Shown piece by piece: positions 1 through 5,421 of a stretch of 5,920 nt of DNA. The DNA comes from Chloroflexota bacterium (lineage in GTDB: Bacteria; Chloroflexota; Anaerolineae; Ardenticatenales; Ardenticatenaceae): contig DOUV01000666.1 of assembly GCA_003520455.1 (NCBI GenBank), forward strand, positions 1-5,920, written 5' to 3'. Position 1 is the first letter of the stretch, and every line of letters starts with the position of its first letter. A model generated the notes under the pieces. It ran no database searches. It worked only from the letters and a program-made list of their open reading frames with translations, and had not been told where the DNA came from. The position numbers and the translations under genes were made by a program.

Positions 1-20
1 GCCGGATCTGGCGATCCGGC
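1..20. repeat. Perfect 8-bp inverted repeat, 4-nt loop
   Basis: gccggatc (1-8) is the exact reverse complement of gatccggc (13-20), with tggc as loop. It could form a strong hairpin, but no T-run follows on either side, so a classical intrinsic terminator is not supported. It sits at the window edge, and its relation to any gene on the left is unknown. Confidence 0.5.
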
Positions 21-402
21 GGGAACGGGTGGGCGACGCGCTGGGCGGGGATCGGGGGAGCCCGGCGGGGGCAGTTGGTGAATAATAATCAGTCGGGGCC
101 CATTTCGCCTACAAGTGTGTGAACCAGCTCACAAGTCGCGTGTGGACCTGTCGAAGCTTTCACTCAGGTAACGATACGGTGCCTGATGAAGTTTGTGGCT
201 TTCAGCGCTGACCAGGCAATTGCTTTGAACGTCACCGCCGCGCACGATGACTTCATTAGTTGTGGAATAGGCGCTAATGCAGATCGGCGCGACAGGCGAG
301 GGCCTGCGCTTGTATGCGGAATGTGCCGTGACTGTTCTTTGATTGTTTCCCGGTAGCGCCCCTTCTTGAGGCAGCCGGGCGATAGCTCTCACGACCATCC
401 GT
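1..402. other. Gene-free left flank
   Basis: No coding region here can be supported. The first 85 bases are extremely GC-rich and remain open on the plus strand in one frame up to a TAA at 83-85, so they could be the tail of a gene lying to the left, but 27 codons with no recognisable motif do not establish this. Bases 86-402 are clearly less GC-rich than the rest of the window, with stops in the plus frames, which fits true intergenic DNA upstream of the E2 remnant. A minus-strand open frame crosses 129-626, but its right half is antisense to the lipoyl domain and it matches nothing I know. I could not pick out a convincing -35/-10 pair. Confidence 0.5.
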
Positions 403-414
403 ATGGAGAAATGC

Positions 415-1146
415 ATGGCGACCCCGATCAGGATGCCGCAACTTGGAGAGAACGTTGTCGAGGGGACGATCAGCCGCTGGCTCAAGGCGCCGGGGGACCG
501 CGTGGCCGAATACGAGCCTCTGCTGGAAGTGGTCAGCGACAAGGTGGACACCGAGATCCCTTCCCCCGCCAGCGGGACGCTCCAGCAGATTCTCGTGCCG
601 GCCGGAGAGACCGTCGCCGTCGGCACGGTGTGGCCTACCTGGGTGAGGCAAGCGCGCCGGTTTCGACAGTCGAGCCGCCCTCAACGCAGGCCGCCCGGCC
701 GGCGGGTGGGCCGAGCGCCACCGAGAAGGAGGAGAGCGCCTCGCGACGGAGCGTCGTGAGCCCGGCTGTCTCGCGGATGGCCACCGAGCAAGGGATCGGG
801 CTGAAGGACCTGCTCGCGATTCAGGGCGGGGGAGAGGGTGGTCGCGTACGAAAGCGGGATGTGGAGCAATACCTCAGGACTCGGGGACTCGTCGCCCCCA
901 ACCCGCCCCGGCCGCACCTCCCGCGGCCGGGACGGTCAAATGGGGCACGACCACAACGGAGATCGTCGGACAGAGGACCCCCTGACGCCGATGCGTGCGG
1001 CCATCGCCGCGCACATGATTCACAGCAAGCAGACCTCGGCGCACGTCACTGCAGTCCTTGAGGTCGATATGAGCCGCGTTGTCGCCTTCCGCCGCACCCA
1101 CACTCCAATGCCGTTTTGTGCAATGGAACCAGAACGCCGCTCATGA
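415..1146 (+). pseudogene. Broken E2 component (dihydrolipoamide acyltransferase) of a 2-oxoacid dehydrogenase complex
   Basis: Intact E2 proteins form the core of pyruvate or branched-chain 2-oxoacid dehydrogenase complexes and move acyl groups from a lipoyl arm to CoA. Homology begins at ATG 415 (MATPIRMPQLGE), preceded by GGAGAA at 405-410; ATG 403 is in frame but less likely. The lipoyl domain is complete, with the lipoylated lysine in SDKVDTE (Lys43, codon 541-543). An E3-binding domain follows at about 750-876 (SPAVSRMATEQGIGL then GGRVRKRDVEQYL), then a linker, then the catalytic-domain start LTPMRAAIAAHM and SKQTSAHVTAVLEVDMSRVV. Reading these pieces needs three frame changes, at about 625-632, 894-905 and 978-982. 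Each is explained by one missing base, the last two beside C runs. Homology ends near 1100 and the frame runs to TGA at 1144-1146. The roughly 200-residue catalytic core with its HxxxDG motif is absent, so no functional acyltransferase can be made. No E1 or E3 gene is nearby. Confidence 0.88.
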
Positions 1147-1172
1147 TGGCTTGAGCGGCGGCGGGTGCGGCG
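1090..1172. repeat. Nested inverted repeats at the E2 breakpoint
   Basis: The outer arms cgccgcaccc (1090-1099) and gggtgcggcg (1163-1172) are perfect 10-bp reverse complements. Inside them, cgccgctca (1135-1143) and tgagcggcg (1152-1160) form a perfect 9-bp stem with an 8-nt loop. The left outer arm coincides with the place where E2 homology fades. The structure could be a terminator-like or cruciform element in the convergent intergenic zone, or the end of a small inserted element. No T-run follows, and no target-site duplication was recognised. Confidence 0.55.
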
Positions 1173-1244
1173 ATCTGCGATCCCCGCGATGTCGCTTGTT
1201 TGTTGGGCCGGCTCGCGATCTGGAGTGGGCGAGACTGCCGCACA

Positions 1245-1262
1245 GAGGCGCGGCTCCGCCTC
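1245..1262. repeat. Short hairpin downstream of the cysteine-rich gene
   Basis: gaggcg (1245-1250) pairs with cgcctc (1257-1262) around a 6-nt loop. It lies about 40 nt beyond the stop of the minus-strand gene ending at 1302 and could help to end its transcription, but it has no U-tract on the minus strand. The sequence around it (cggctccgcctcaggatga) has the look of a dispersed intergenic repeat; only a genome-wide search could confirm that. Confidence 0.3.
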
Positions 1263-1301
1263 AGGATGATGACCACAGCGGCGGTCGCCAGGGGCGCGGC
1301 A

Positions 1302-2234
1302 TCAGAGGCTCACGACGCTCTCGCGGTGCTGAATCCGGCGCCCTTTCTCCAGCAGGCGGTCGCCCCAGGCCTCGAACCACTGGTTGCTGACGCAGGTGCA
1401 GCCCTTGATGTCGGGCCGCGGGCATTGCCCGACCTTGTCCACGGCAACGTCGGCCTCACTGGGTGGGACGACGTAGAGCCGCTCGGCATCGCGAGCCTTG
1501 CTGCCCACGTAGGCCTCCAACCAGTCGTCGAGACAGTTGCAATGACAGTTGGGGCAGCGCCAGACCGAGAAGACGCGCTCGTCGCCTTCCGGGGTCGCGT
1601 TCGTGATAGAGGCGCGGTTCGTCATGCGCGTGCCACAGACCGGGCAGGGCTGGCCGCCCGGTCGCTCGATGATTCCCGTCGGCACCCGCGGCTTCTCCTC
1701 GCTCCCCCCGCTGAAGAGCTTCTTGATCGCGCCCAGAAGCCCACCTTTCTCCTCTACAGTGCGGGTGCGGATGGGGAGGGTCGTCTCGGGATCGGGGAGG
1801 CGGACCTCGTCGGCGCCGCCCAGCAGCGCATCGGCCGGAAGCGGCTCGCCCTGGCGGTACTCAAAATGATGGCAATCGGCGGCCAGGACCGAGACAACGC
1901 CTGGCTCGCTGCCCTTCTCGAAGCTTTCAGGCGCACTGTAATTGCAGAACCCGCTCCAGCCGCTCTCGACGGCTCCCTCCTCGGCACTGCGACGAAGGTA
2001 GATGCAGGTCCCGCAGGTTCTCAACCAGAGATTCTCGTGCTCCAGCGTCTCGACCATGCGATGAAAGAAGAGCTCGGGGCCGCTCTCCGCCTCCGAGGTG
2101 GCCGCGGCCACGCGGTGAACCTCACCGGCCTCTAACTCCCACTCGCGGCTCTCGCGTACCCAGACAGCGCCCGGCAACATCTCGCCCTCGCGGCTCAACC
2201 GAACGCGGTATTCTTCGACATTCAGGTACGTCAT
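1302..2234 (-). CDS. Cysteine-rich putative metal-binding protein of unknown function
   Basis: A 310-residue protein that I do not recognise. It has three cysteine groups. The first is TCGTC (Cys74, Cys77), then GFCNY (Cys97) and DCHHFEY (Cys121, His122, His123), a spacing that could hold a zinc ion or an Fe-S cluster. The second is a classic zinc-ribbon pair: CPVCG (Cys197, Cys200) and, 26 residues on, CPNCHCNC (Cys227, 230, 232, 234). The third is CPRPDIKGCTC (Cys271, 279, 281). A low-complexity linker of about 60 residues (130-190) separates the first two groups. There is no signal peptide or membrane segment, so it is probably cytoplasmic. The ATG at 2234 follows GGAGGA (2240-2245 on the plus strand) at 5 nt, with a good promoter just upstream, so it is probably transcribed separately from the operon to its right. 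An antisense frame of similar length exists, but it lacks these motifs. DNA/RNA binding or a redox role is possible but unproven. Confidence 0.85.
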   Translation of the reverse strand: MTYLNVEEYRVRLSREGEMLPGAVWVRESREWELEAGEVHRVAAATSEAESGPELFFHRMVETLEHENLWLRTCGTCIYLRRSAEEGAVESGWSGFCNYSAPESFEKGSEPGVVSVLAADCHHFEYRQGEPLPADALLGGADEVRLPDPETTLPIRTRTVEEKGGLLGAIKKLFSGGSEEKPRVPTGIIERPGGQPCPVCGTRMTNRASITNATPEGDERVFSVWRCPNCHCNCLDDWLEAYVGSKARDAERLYVVPPSEADVAVDKVGQCPRPDIKGCTCVSNQWFEAWGDRLLEKGRRIQHRESVVSL

Positions 2235-2254
2235 GGGGTTCCTCCGAATTCAAT

Positions 2255-2314
2255 CTCGCTCGCCGGCGTATTGTAGCAAGCGGAGCAGTGGGGGCAAAGG
2301 AAACGGCGAGCGAG
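2255..2314. repeat. 11-bp inverted repeat bracketing the promoter
   Basis: ctcgctcgccg (2255-2265) is the exact reverse complement of cggcgagcgag (2304-2314), with 38 bp between the arms. One arm overlaps the predicted transcription start, the other lies just upstream of the -35 box. Such an arrangement would suit two half-sites of a regulator or a loop-forming operator pair; no known regulator motif was recognised. Confidence 0.5.
2270..2297 (-). promoter_or_regulatory. Sigma70-type promoter for the cysteine-rich gene
   Basis: Read on the minus strand, a -35 box TTGCCC (2292-2297) and a -10 box TACAAT (2270-2275) are separated by 16 bp. Transcription would start near 2262-2264, leaving a leader of about 28 nt containing the GGAGGA ribosome-binding site before ATG 2234. 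The -10 differs from TATAAT at one base; the -35 matches TTGACA at four of six. Confidence 0.55.
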
Positions 2315-2351
2315 GTGTTCTCTCTGATGAAGACATCGTGAGTCACAGGAC

Positions 2352-2375
2352 GGTCGCAACGAAAACAATGCGACC
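2352..2375 (-). terminator. Possible hairpin at the end of the four-gene operon
   Basis: ggtcgca (2352-2358) and tgcgacc (2369-2375) pair perfectly around a 10-nt loop, starting at the stop codon of the last gene in the operon. On the minus strand no T-run follows, so this is at best a weak terminator or an RNA 3'-end stabiliser. Confidence 0.25.
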
Positions 2376-2665
2376 TACCCTCCACCCTCGGGGAAAATCT
2401 GGCGCAACCAGATTGCCGCGGCCTGGGCGAACCCAAGCTCGCTCTGCTCCAACACGCGAACGCCGGTGGGCAGGCGGCTCGCGCGCTCGGTGGCAGTGCG
2501 GCAGCGCAGAAAGTCTACGAGCTGGTGCAGGCGCGTGAACCGCGCGCTGTCGGTCTCCTCCCCGGGAGCGTAGTCATAGGGCGGCTGGCCCAGGATGAGC
2601 TCGCCCAGCTCGCTCTGATCCCAGGCACGCTTCAGCCGCCGACCGTCGATCATTCCGGCCGGCAT
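2375..2665 (-). CDS. Small conserved-looking protein of unknown function
   Basis: A 96-residue protein with no family that I recognise. The start is placed at ATG 2665 (MPAGMIDGRRLKRAW) because AAGGAG stands 6 nt upstream, overlapping the stop of the preceding acetyltransferase gene; a frame extension of 10 residues upstream has no such support. It is predicted to be soluble, mostly helical and fairly charged (for example RLHQLVDFLRCRTATERASRL), without a signal peptide or membrane segment. It has a single cysteine, in FLRCRT. It is the last gene of a tightly packed minus-strand operon, 10 nt behind the GNAT gene, so it is surely co-transcribed and translated with it. The good ribosome-binding site and operon position argue that it is real. 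Its role is unknown; a partner or regulator of the acetyltransferase is only a guess. Confidence 0.7.
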   Translation of the reverse strand: MPAGMIDGRRLKRAWDQSELGELILGQPPYDYAPGEETDSARFTRLHQLVDFLRCRTATERASRLPTGVRVLEQSELGFAQAAAIWLRQIFPEGGG

Positions 2666-2675
2666 ACTCGTCTCC

Positions 2676-3266
2676 TTACTGTCGGACGCCACCACCCGTG
2701 GCTGGGGCGCCCTTGTCGTCGTCTTGCTCGGGGTGCGCCGGGTGGTGCTCGCGCCACTCGCGCTCGAGGATGCTCATCAGGATCGAATCCACCCACTGCC
2801 CCCGTATGAACACGGCTTCCCGCCGGCGCCCTTCCTCGACGAAGCCGCACTTTTCGTACGCCTCTCGCGCGCGACGGTTGAACGCCAGGTAATGCAACTC
2901 GACTCGATGCAGGCCGAGATGTTCGAAGGCATAGGACAGCAACAGGGTGATGGCGTCCGTTCCGTAGCCCTGGCCCCAGAAGGCCTTGTCGCCGATGACG
3001 ATCCCCAGCTCAGCAGTTCGCTGGCGCAGGTCCACGCGAAAGAGGTGGCAATTGCCGATGAGTTGGCCACCGCGCGTCTCGATGGAGAAGGCGTGGGGGT
3101 CGTCCAGCCAGCCTTCGACCAGCTCGCGTTCGCGCTCAGGCGAGATCGCCGGGAAGGCATTCCCGACGAATTGGGTGACCTCGGGGTCGTTGAACCACTC
3201 CGTGAACTTCTCGACATCCGACAGCGAGCGGGCTCGCAAACAGACCAAGCGTCCCTCGAAGCTCAT
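2676..3266 (-). CDS. GNAT family N-acetyltransferase, RimJ/RimL type
   Basis: A 196-residue acetyl-CoA-dependent N-acetyltransferase of the Acetyltransf_3 (RimJ/RimL-like) group, whose members acetylate protein N-termini, amino sugars or small amines. It opens with the typical LVCLRARSLSDVEKFTEWFNDPEV segment (in two parts: LVCLRARSLSD and KFTEWFNDPEV), then GQLIGNCHLF and ELGIVIGDKAFWGQGYGTDA. The last contains the acetyl-CoA pyrophosphate-binding motif (Q/R-x-x-G-x-G/A), here GQGYGT. HRVELHYLAFNRRAREAYEKCGF is the usual C-terminal hallmark (N-xx-A-xx-x-YEK-x-GF). After about residue 175 a hydrophilic, Asp/Gly-rich tail extends beyond the usual end. ATG 3266 has GAGGAG 5 nt upstream and overlaps the stop of the membrane-protein gene by 4 nt (ATGA), a sign of translational coupling. 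The substrate cannot be told from sequence. The neighbouring lipid-synthesis gene leaves an envelope substrate possible, but ribosomal or drug substrates are equally open. Confidence 0.9.
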   Translation of the reverse strand: MSFEGRLVCLRARSLSDVEKFTEWFNDPEVTQFVGNAFPAISPERERELVEGWLDDPHAFSIETRGGQLIGNCHLFRVDLRQRTAELGIVIGDKAFWGQGYGTDAITLLLSYAFEHLGLHRVELHYLAFNRRAREAYEKCGFVEEGRRREAVFIRGQWVDSILMSILEREWREHHPAHPEQDDDKGAPATGGGVRQ

Positions 3267-3625
3267 ACGTTCTCCTCATCGCGGAGTGCGATTCTCTCGC
3301 GGCCGGCCACGAGCAACCAGAGCATCAGTCCGATGACCGTGGCGAACGCCAGCAGCCAATCAGTGGTCAGGATATTCGCCAGAGCATTCGCCAGCAACGG
3401 TCCGGCCAGGGTGGCGATCCAGTGCCCGCCTTCGAAAACCCGGGCCACCAGGCGGTCCAGGTGGCGCCGCTCGGCCCAGGAATAGCGGAGGGTTCCCACG
3501 GCGAGCGTTGCCAGTGCTGACCACCAGGCCAGGGTGGTGCGTTCCGTTACCGGCAACTCGGCCAGGCGCGCGACGAGGAGAAGGGCGGCCAGCAGCAGGG
3601 GCGTCTCGACCCACCTGGTGCGCAT
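3263..3625 (-). CDS. Small integral membrane protein of unknown function
   Basis: A 120-residue hydrophobic protein with three or four probable membrane segments: about residues 8-24 (LLLAALLLVARL), 30-46 (LAWWSALATLAVGTL), and a longer stretch from about 70 to 107 broken by NILTTDW, which probably makes two helices. A positively charged loop (RYSWAERRHLDRLVARVF) separates the second and third, suggesting that it faces the cytoplasm. No catalytic motif is evident and I do not recognise the family. ATG 3625 lies 3 nt after the stop of the phosphatidyltransferase gene, with a GGGAG ribosome-binding site inside the end of that gene. Its stop overlaps the start of the acetyltransferase gene by 4 nt. 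The packing implies production together with the phosphatidyltransferase in the same membrane, perhaps as an accessory or transporter-like subunit; that role is inferred from position only. Confidence 0.8.
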   Translation of the reverse strand: MRTRWVETPLLLAALLLVARLAELPVTERTTLAWWSALATLAVGTLRYSWAERRHLDRLVARVFEGGHWIATLAGPLLANALANILTTDWLLAFATVIGLMLWLLVAGRERIALRDEENV

Positions 3626-3628
3626 CGC

Positions 3629-4237
3629 TCAGCTCCCGACCGGCTCGCCGAAAAAGTAACGGCGGCTCTCGTAGACCACCGGCGCTCCCCGGATCAGGGT
3701 GATGGCAACGGTCACGAATACCAGGAGGAGCAGGGCCAGGCGGAGTGGCTGTAACCAGGCTGCTGTCGGCATCGCCTCGCGCAGGGCCAGCGAGAGTGCC
3801 AGGGCTGCGAAGACGAAGGCTTTCATGAAGCCGTAGAAGGCGCGCATCGGGCGGCCGCTCACGAGCCAGCGCGCCCACGGCGTCTTCATCATCTCAAAGG
3901 CCGTCTCACCCTTAGCGAGGGCGTAGCTGCGAATGGCGTCGGTGATGATCCCACGGCTGACCACGACCAGCGCTACCCAGACCGGCACCAGTGTGATGTC
4001 GGCGTAGACGATCCAGAGGACGTTCTCGACCACCCGGTCGATGGCAATGTCCATCACCGAGCCCAAATCGCTGGTCTCACCCCGGGCCCGCGCGACGTAG
4101 CCATCTACACCGTCGAGCGCGATCAACAGGACAATCAGCCCGAAGGCGATAAGCTTGGGCCGGGCGCCGGGCCGGTAGAGCAATGCGACCGACACTGCCA
4201 GGAAGAGGAGCCGGCTCAACGTGATTGTGTTTGCCAT
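3629..4237 (-). CDS. CDP-alcohol phosphatidyltransferase (phospholipid synthase)
   Basis: A 202-residue integral membrane enzyme that joins a CDP-activated lipid (normally CDP-diacylglycerol) to an alcohol, releasing CMP. The family signature is complete: D42-G-V-D45-G46-Y-V-A49-R50, eight residues, G59-x3-D63-x3-D67, supplying the metal- and CDP-binding aspartates. Around it are five or six hydrophobic segments (residues 9-21, 29-41, and several after 75), with FFGEPVGS at the end. The start at ATG 4237 (MANTITLSRLLF) is preferred because enzymes such as PgsA begin just before such an N-terminal TLSRL segment, and a GAGG lies about 6 nt upstream. The open frame extends 43 residues further, but that stretch is hydrophilic, Arg-rich and unlike the family. 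The acceptor (glycerol 3-phosphate, inositol phosphate, serine) is not settled; the PgsA-like layout slightly favours phosphatidylglycerophosphate. It is the first gene of a four-gene operon. No clear promoter was found in the 356-bp region upstream. Confidence 0.92.
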   Translation of the reverse strand: MANTITLSRLLFLAVSVALLYRPGARPKLIAFGLIVLLIALDGVDGYVARARGETSDLGSVMDIAIDRVVENVLWIVYADITLVPVWVALVVVSRGIITDAIRSYALAKGETAFEMMKTPWARWLVSGRPMRAFYGFMKAFVFAALALSLALREAMPTAAWLQPLRLALLLLVFVTVAITLIRGAPVVYESRRYFFGEPVGS

Positions 4238-4381
4238 CAGAGCCTCATCTCTCCGGGGAGCAGCTCGCTTTCGAGGGCCCGTCGGTTCCGGGTTCGTCGT
4301 CAGCCACGAAACGATACGCCGTGCACCTGCGCGAAAGACGTCACGCAGCAAGCACCTTCCATACAAATCAATTCTGCTACC

Positions 4382-4396
4382 TGCTCAGGCTGAGCA
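4382..4396. promoter_or_regulatory. 15-bp operator-like palindrome
   Basis: tgctcag (4382-4388) and ctgagca (4390-4396) are perfect reverse complements around one central base, the usual geometry for a dimeric regulator site. It lies about 145 nt upstream of the phosphatidyltransferase start. The regulator is unknown, and a chance or repeat-derived palindrome is possible. Confidence 0.3.
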
Positions 4397-4405
4397 TACG
4401 GCGCT

Positions 4406-4423
4406 GGGTGCGTCGCCGCACCC
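4406..4423. repeat. 7-bp stem, 4-nt loop hairpin
   Basis: gggtgcg (4406-4412) and cgcaccc (4417-4423) pair perfectly around tcgc. With its neighbours it may help to end transcription from the phosphatase gene on the right, although no U-tract follows on the minus strand. Confidence 0.4.
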
Positions 4424-4460
4424 TGTGTTGTCCTCTTTGAGAGATGCGAGGGGTATTCGC

Positions 4461-4478
4461 CTCGCCCGGCCGGGCGAG
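4461..4478. repeat. 18-bp perfect GC-rich palindrome
   Basis: ctcgcccgg (4461-4469) and ccgggcgag (4470-4478) are exact reverse complements with no spacer. It stands 7 bp from the dispersed-repeat-like sequence at 4486-4509 and may belong to the same repetitive element. Confidence 0.5.
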
Positions 4479-4485
4479 CTTGTTG

Positions 4486-4509
4486 CCTGTCCTGAGCCCT
4501 GTCGAAGGG
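4486..4509. repeat. Dispersed intergenic repeat (cctgtcctgagc...tgtcgaaggg type)
   Basis: This sequence is of the 'tcctgagc...tgtcgaagg' kind. From memory, such sequences occur in large copy number between genes of several GC-rich bacterial lineages, including Chloroflexota and many environmental genomes. It carries a tandem cctgt and a near-palindromic ccctgtcgaaggg. The first 10 bases of that half, cctgtcgaag, also occur at 147-156 in the left intergenic region. No mobility gene is attached. Copy number cannot be judged from one window. Confidence 0.5.
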
Positions 4510-4522
4510 AAACCGGCGCCGG

Positions 4523-4558
4523 ATCGAAACCGGGCCGCGCGGCCGGCTCGGTCTCGAT
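4523..4558. repeat. Long imperfect hairpin
   Basis: atcgaaaccg (4523-4532) faces cggtctcgat (4549-4558) with one mismatch in ten, and the interval holds the 12-bp perfect palindrome ggccgcgcggcc. Immediately to the left, ccggcgccgg (4513-4522) is a further 10-bp palindrome. It lies 35 nt past the stop of the minus-strand phosphatase gene, where a factor-dependent or atypical terminator would be expected, but no T-run is present. Confidence 0.45.
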
Positions 4559-4593
4559 ACGACGCGGGCCGAGTCGTTCCCAACCTTCAACCT

Positions 4594-5421
4594 TCAATCC
4601 GCCACCGCCTCCCACAGCGGTCCCACGACCTCAAGGATGCGATCGTGGGCCGGGCCGTTACTGGCGACCAGACCGCCGAGATTGCGCACCTCACGGCCGC
4701 TGTAGTCGAGCGGCCGGCCCAGAAAGTCGCTGACCGCGCCGCCGGCCGCGACCAGAACCGCTTCGGGCGCTGCACTGTCCCAGAGTTTGGTGTGGCGGCT
4801 CGGGTGAAGGTAGAGGTCTGCGCGCCGCTCGGCGATCGCCCCCATCTTCAGCCCCGCCGAGCCGATGCGGAGCACCGCGCGCACGCCGAGTGCCGCGGTC
4901 ATCGCGTCGGCCAGGTCGGCCCGATGCGAGCGGCTCAGCACGGCGATCATCTCGGTGGGGTCGTTCTTCTGGCTGGTGCGGAGGGGGCGGACCTGATCTC
5001 CCTTCTGAATCCAGGCCCCCGCTCCCACCACACCGAAATAGAGCCGGTCCTCGGTTGGCTGGTAGACGGCACCCACCAGAGGGCGGCCGGCGACCACCAG
5101 GCCAACCTGGACCACAAATTGCCCGTTTTGTTCCAGGAACTCTTTGGTGCCGTCGAGCGGGTCCACCACCCAGACTCGCTCCGCGCTGGCGTCGCGCAGG
5201 ACATCCGCGGACTCCTCTGCCAGAATGCCGTCACCCGGAAAACGGCGCTGCAATTCTTCCACCAGATAACGATTCGCGACGCGATCGGCGGCGGTTTGGG
5301 GGTCATCAAAGCCTTTGTAGTGCAGCTTCTCGGCCGGAAGGGCGTAGAACTCGAGGATGAGCTGGCCCGCGTGCCGGGCCAGGGCACACGCCGCCTCGCG
5401 TTCGCGTTCAAACGTCGTCAA
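4594..5421 (-). CDS. cysQ: 3'(2'),5'-bisphosphate nucleotidase CysQ / inositol monophosphatase family
   Basis: A 275-residue Mg-dependent, Li-sensitive type phosphatase. The metal-site residues are all present: Asp46 in QTAADRVAN, LAEES with Glu69-Glu70, motif A DPLDGTKEF (Asp87, Asp90, Gly91, Thr92), and motif B LWDSAAPEAVLVAAGG (Trp214, Asp215). DPLDGTKEF followed by NGQFVVQVGLV is typical of CysQ, which removes the 3'-phosphate of PAP/PAPS in sulfur metabolism. Some relatives prefer inositol or other sugar phosphates, so the substrate is likely rather than certain. Length and domain are complete, with no signal peptide, so it is cytoplasmic. The start is a TTG at 5421 (then TTFEREREAA), with AAGGAGG 6 nt upstream; the ATG at 5425 is out of frame and meets a stop after five codons. 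The TTG overlaps the stop of the glycosyltransferase gene by 4 nt (TTGA), so the two are translationally coupled. No sulfate-assimilation gene lies in the window. Confidence 0.88.
   Translation of the reverse strand: MTTFEREREAACALARHAGQLILEFYALPAEKLHYKGFDDPQTAADRVANRYLVEELQRRFPGDGILAEESADVLRDASAERVWVVDPLDGTKEFLEQNGQFVVQVGLVVAGRPLVGAVYQPTEDRLYFGVVGAGAWIQKGDQVRPLRTSQKNDPTEMIAVLSRSHRADLADAMTAALGVRAVLRIGSAGLKMGAIAERRADLYLHPSRHTKLWDSAAPEAVLVAAGGAVSDFLGRPLDYSGREVRNLGGLVASNGPAHDRILEVVGPLWEAVAD

Larger units (their letters stand above)
4238..4593. other. Gene-free, palindrome-rich spacer
   Basis: This stretch between the phosphatase gene and the phosphatidyltransferase gene holds no supportable gene. 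The short open frames across it are low-complexity, Arg/Pro-rich readings. It carries a run of inverted repeats at 4382-4396, 4406-4423, 4461-4478, 4513-4522 and 4523-4558, and a dispersed-repeat-like sequence at 4486-4509. The promoter of the downstream operon should lie here, but no -35/-10 pair stands out. The spacer ends in a tandem aaccttc-aaccttc (4582-4595) that overlaps the phosphatase stop codon. Confidence 0.6.

Noticed and set aside
1..20. Intrinsic terminator
   Set aside because: The stem is strong, but no T-run follows on either strand.
2..85. Possible 3' end of a plus-strand gene ending in TAA
   Set aside because: The frame is open from the left edge with plausible composition, but it is only 27 codons with no motif, in a region so GC-rich that open frames are expected.
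129..626. Minus-strand open frame of 165 codons
   Set aside because: Its N-terminal half is antisense to the lipoyl domain, and the rest is a motif-free reading of intergenic DNA without a ribosome-binding site.
1200..2135. Plus-strand open frame of 311 codons
   Set aside because: It is antisense to the cysteine-rich gene, has no recognisable motif or ribosome-binding site, and is explained by GC-rich codon mirroring. The minus-strand frame has CxxC knuckles, GGAGGA and a promoter.
2724..3485. Plus-strand open frame of 253 codons
   Set aside because: It mirrors the clearly recognisable GNAT gene and part of the membrane-protein gene and has no family motif.
4238..4366. N-terminal extension of the phosphatidyltransferase by 43 residues
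   Set aside because: The stretch is Arg-rich and unlike the family N-terminus. ATG 4237 fits the family start and has a GAGG upstream.
4238..4593. tRNA or riboswitch in the spacer
   Set aside because: No cloverleaf with a T-loop GTTCRA box in position and no known riboswitch core was seen; the structure is a series of simple palindromes.
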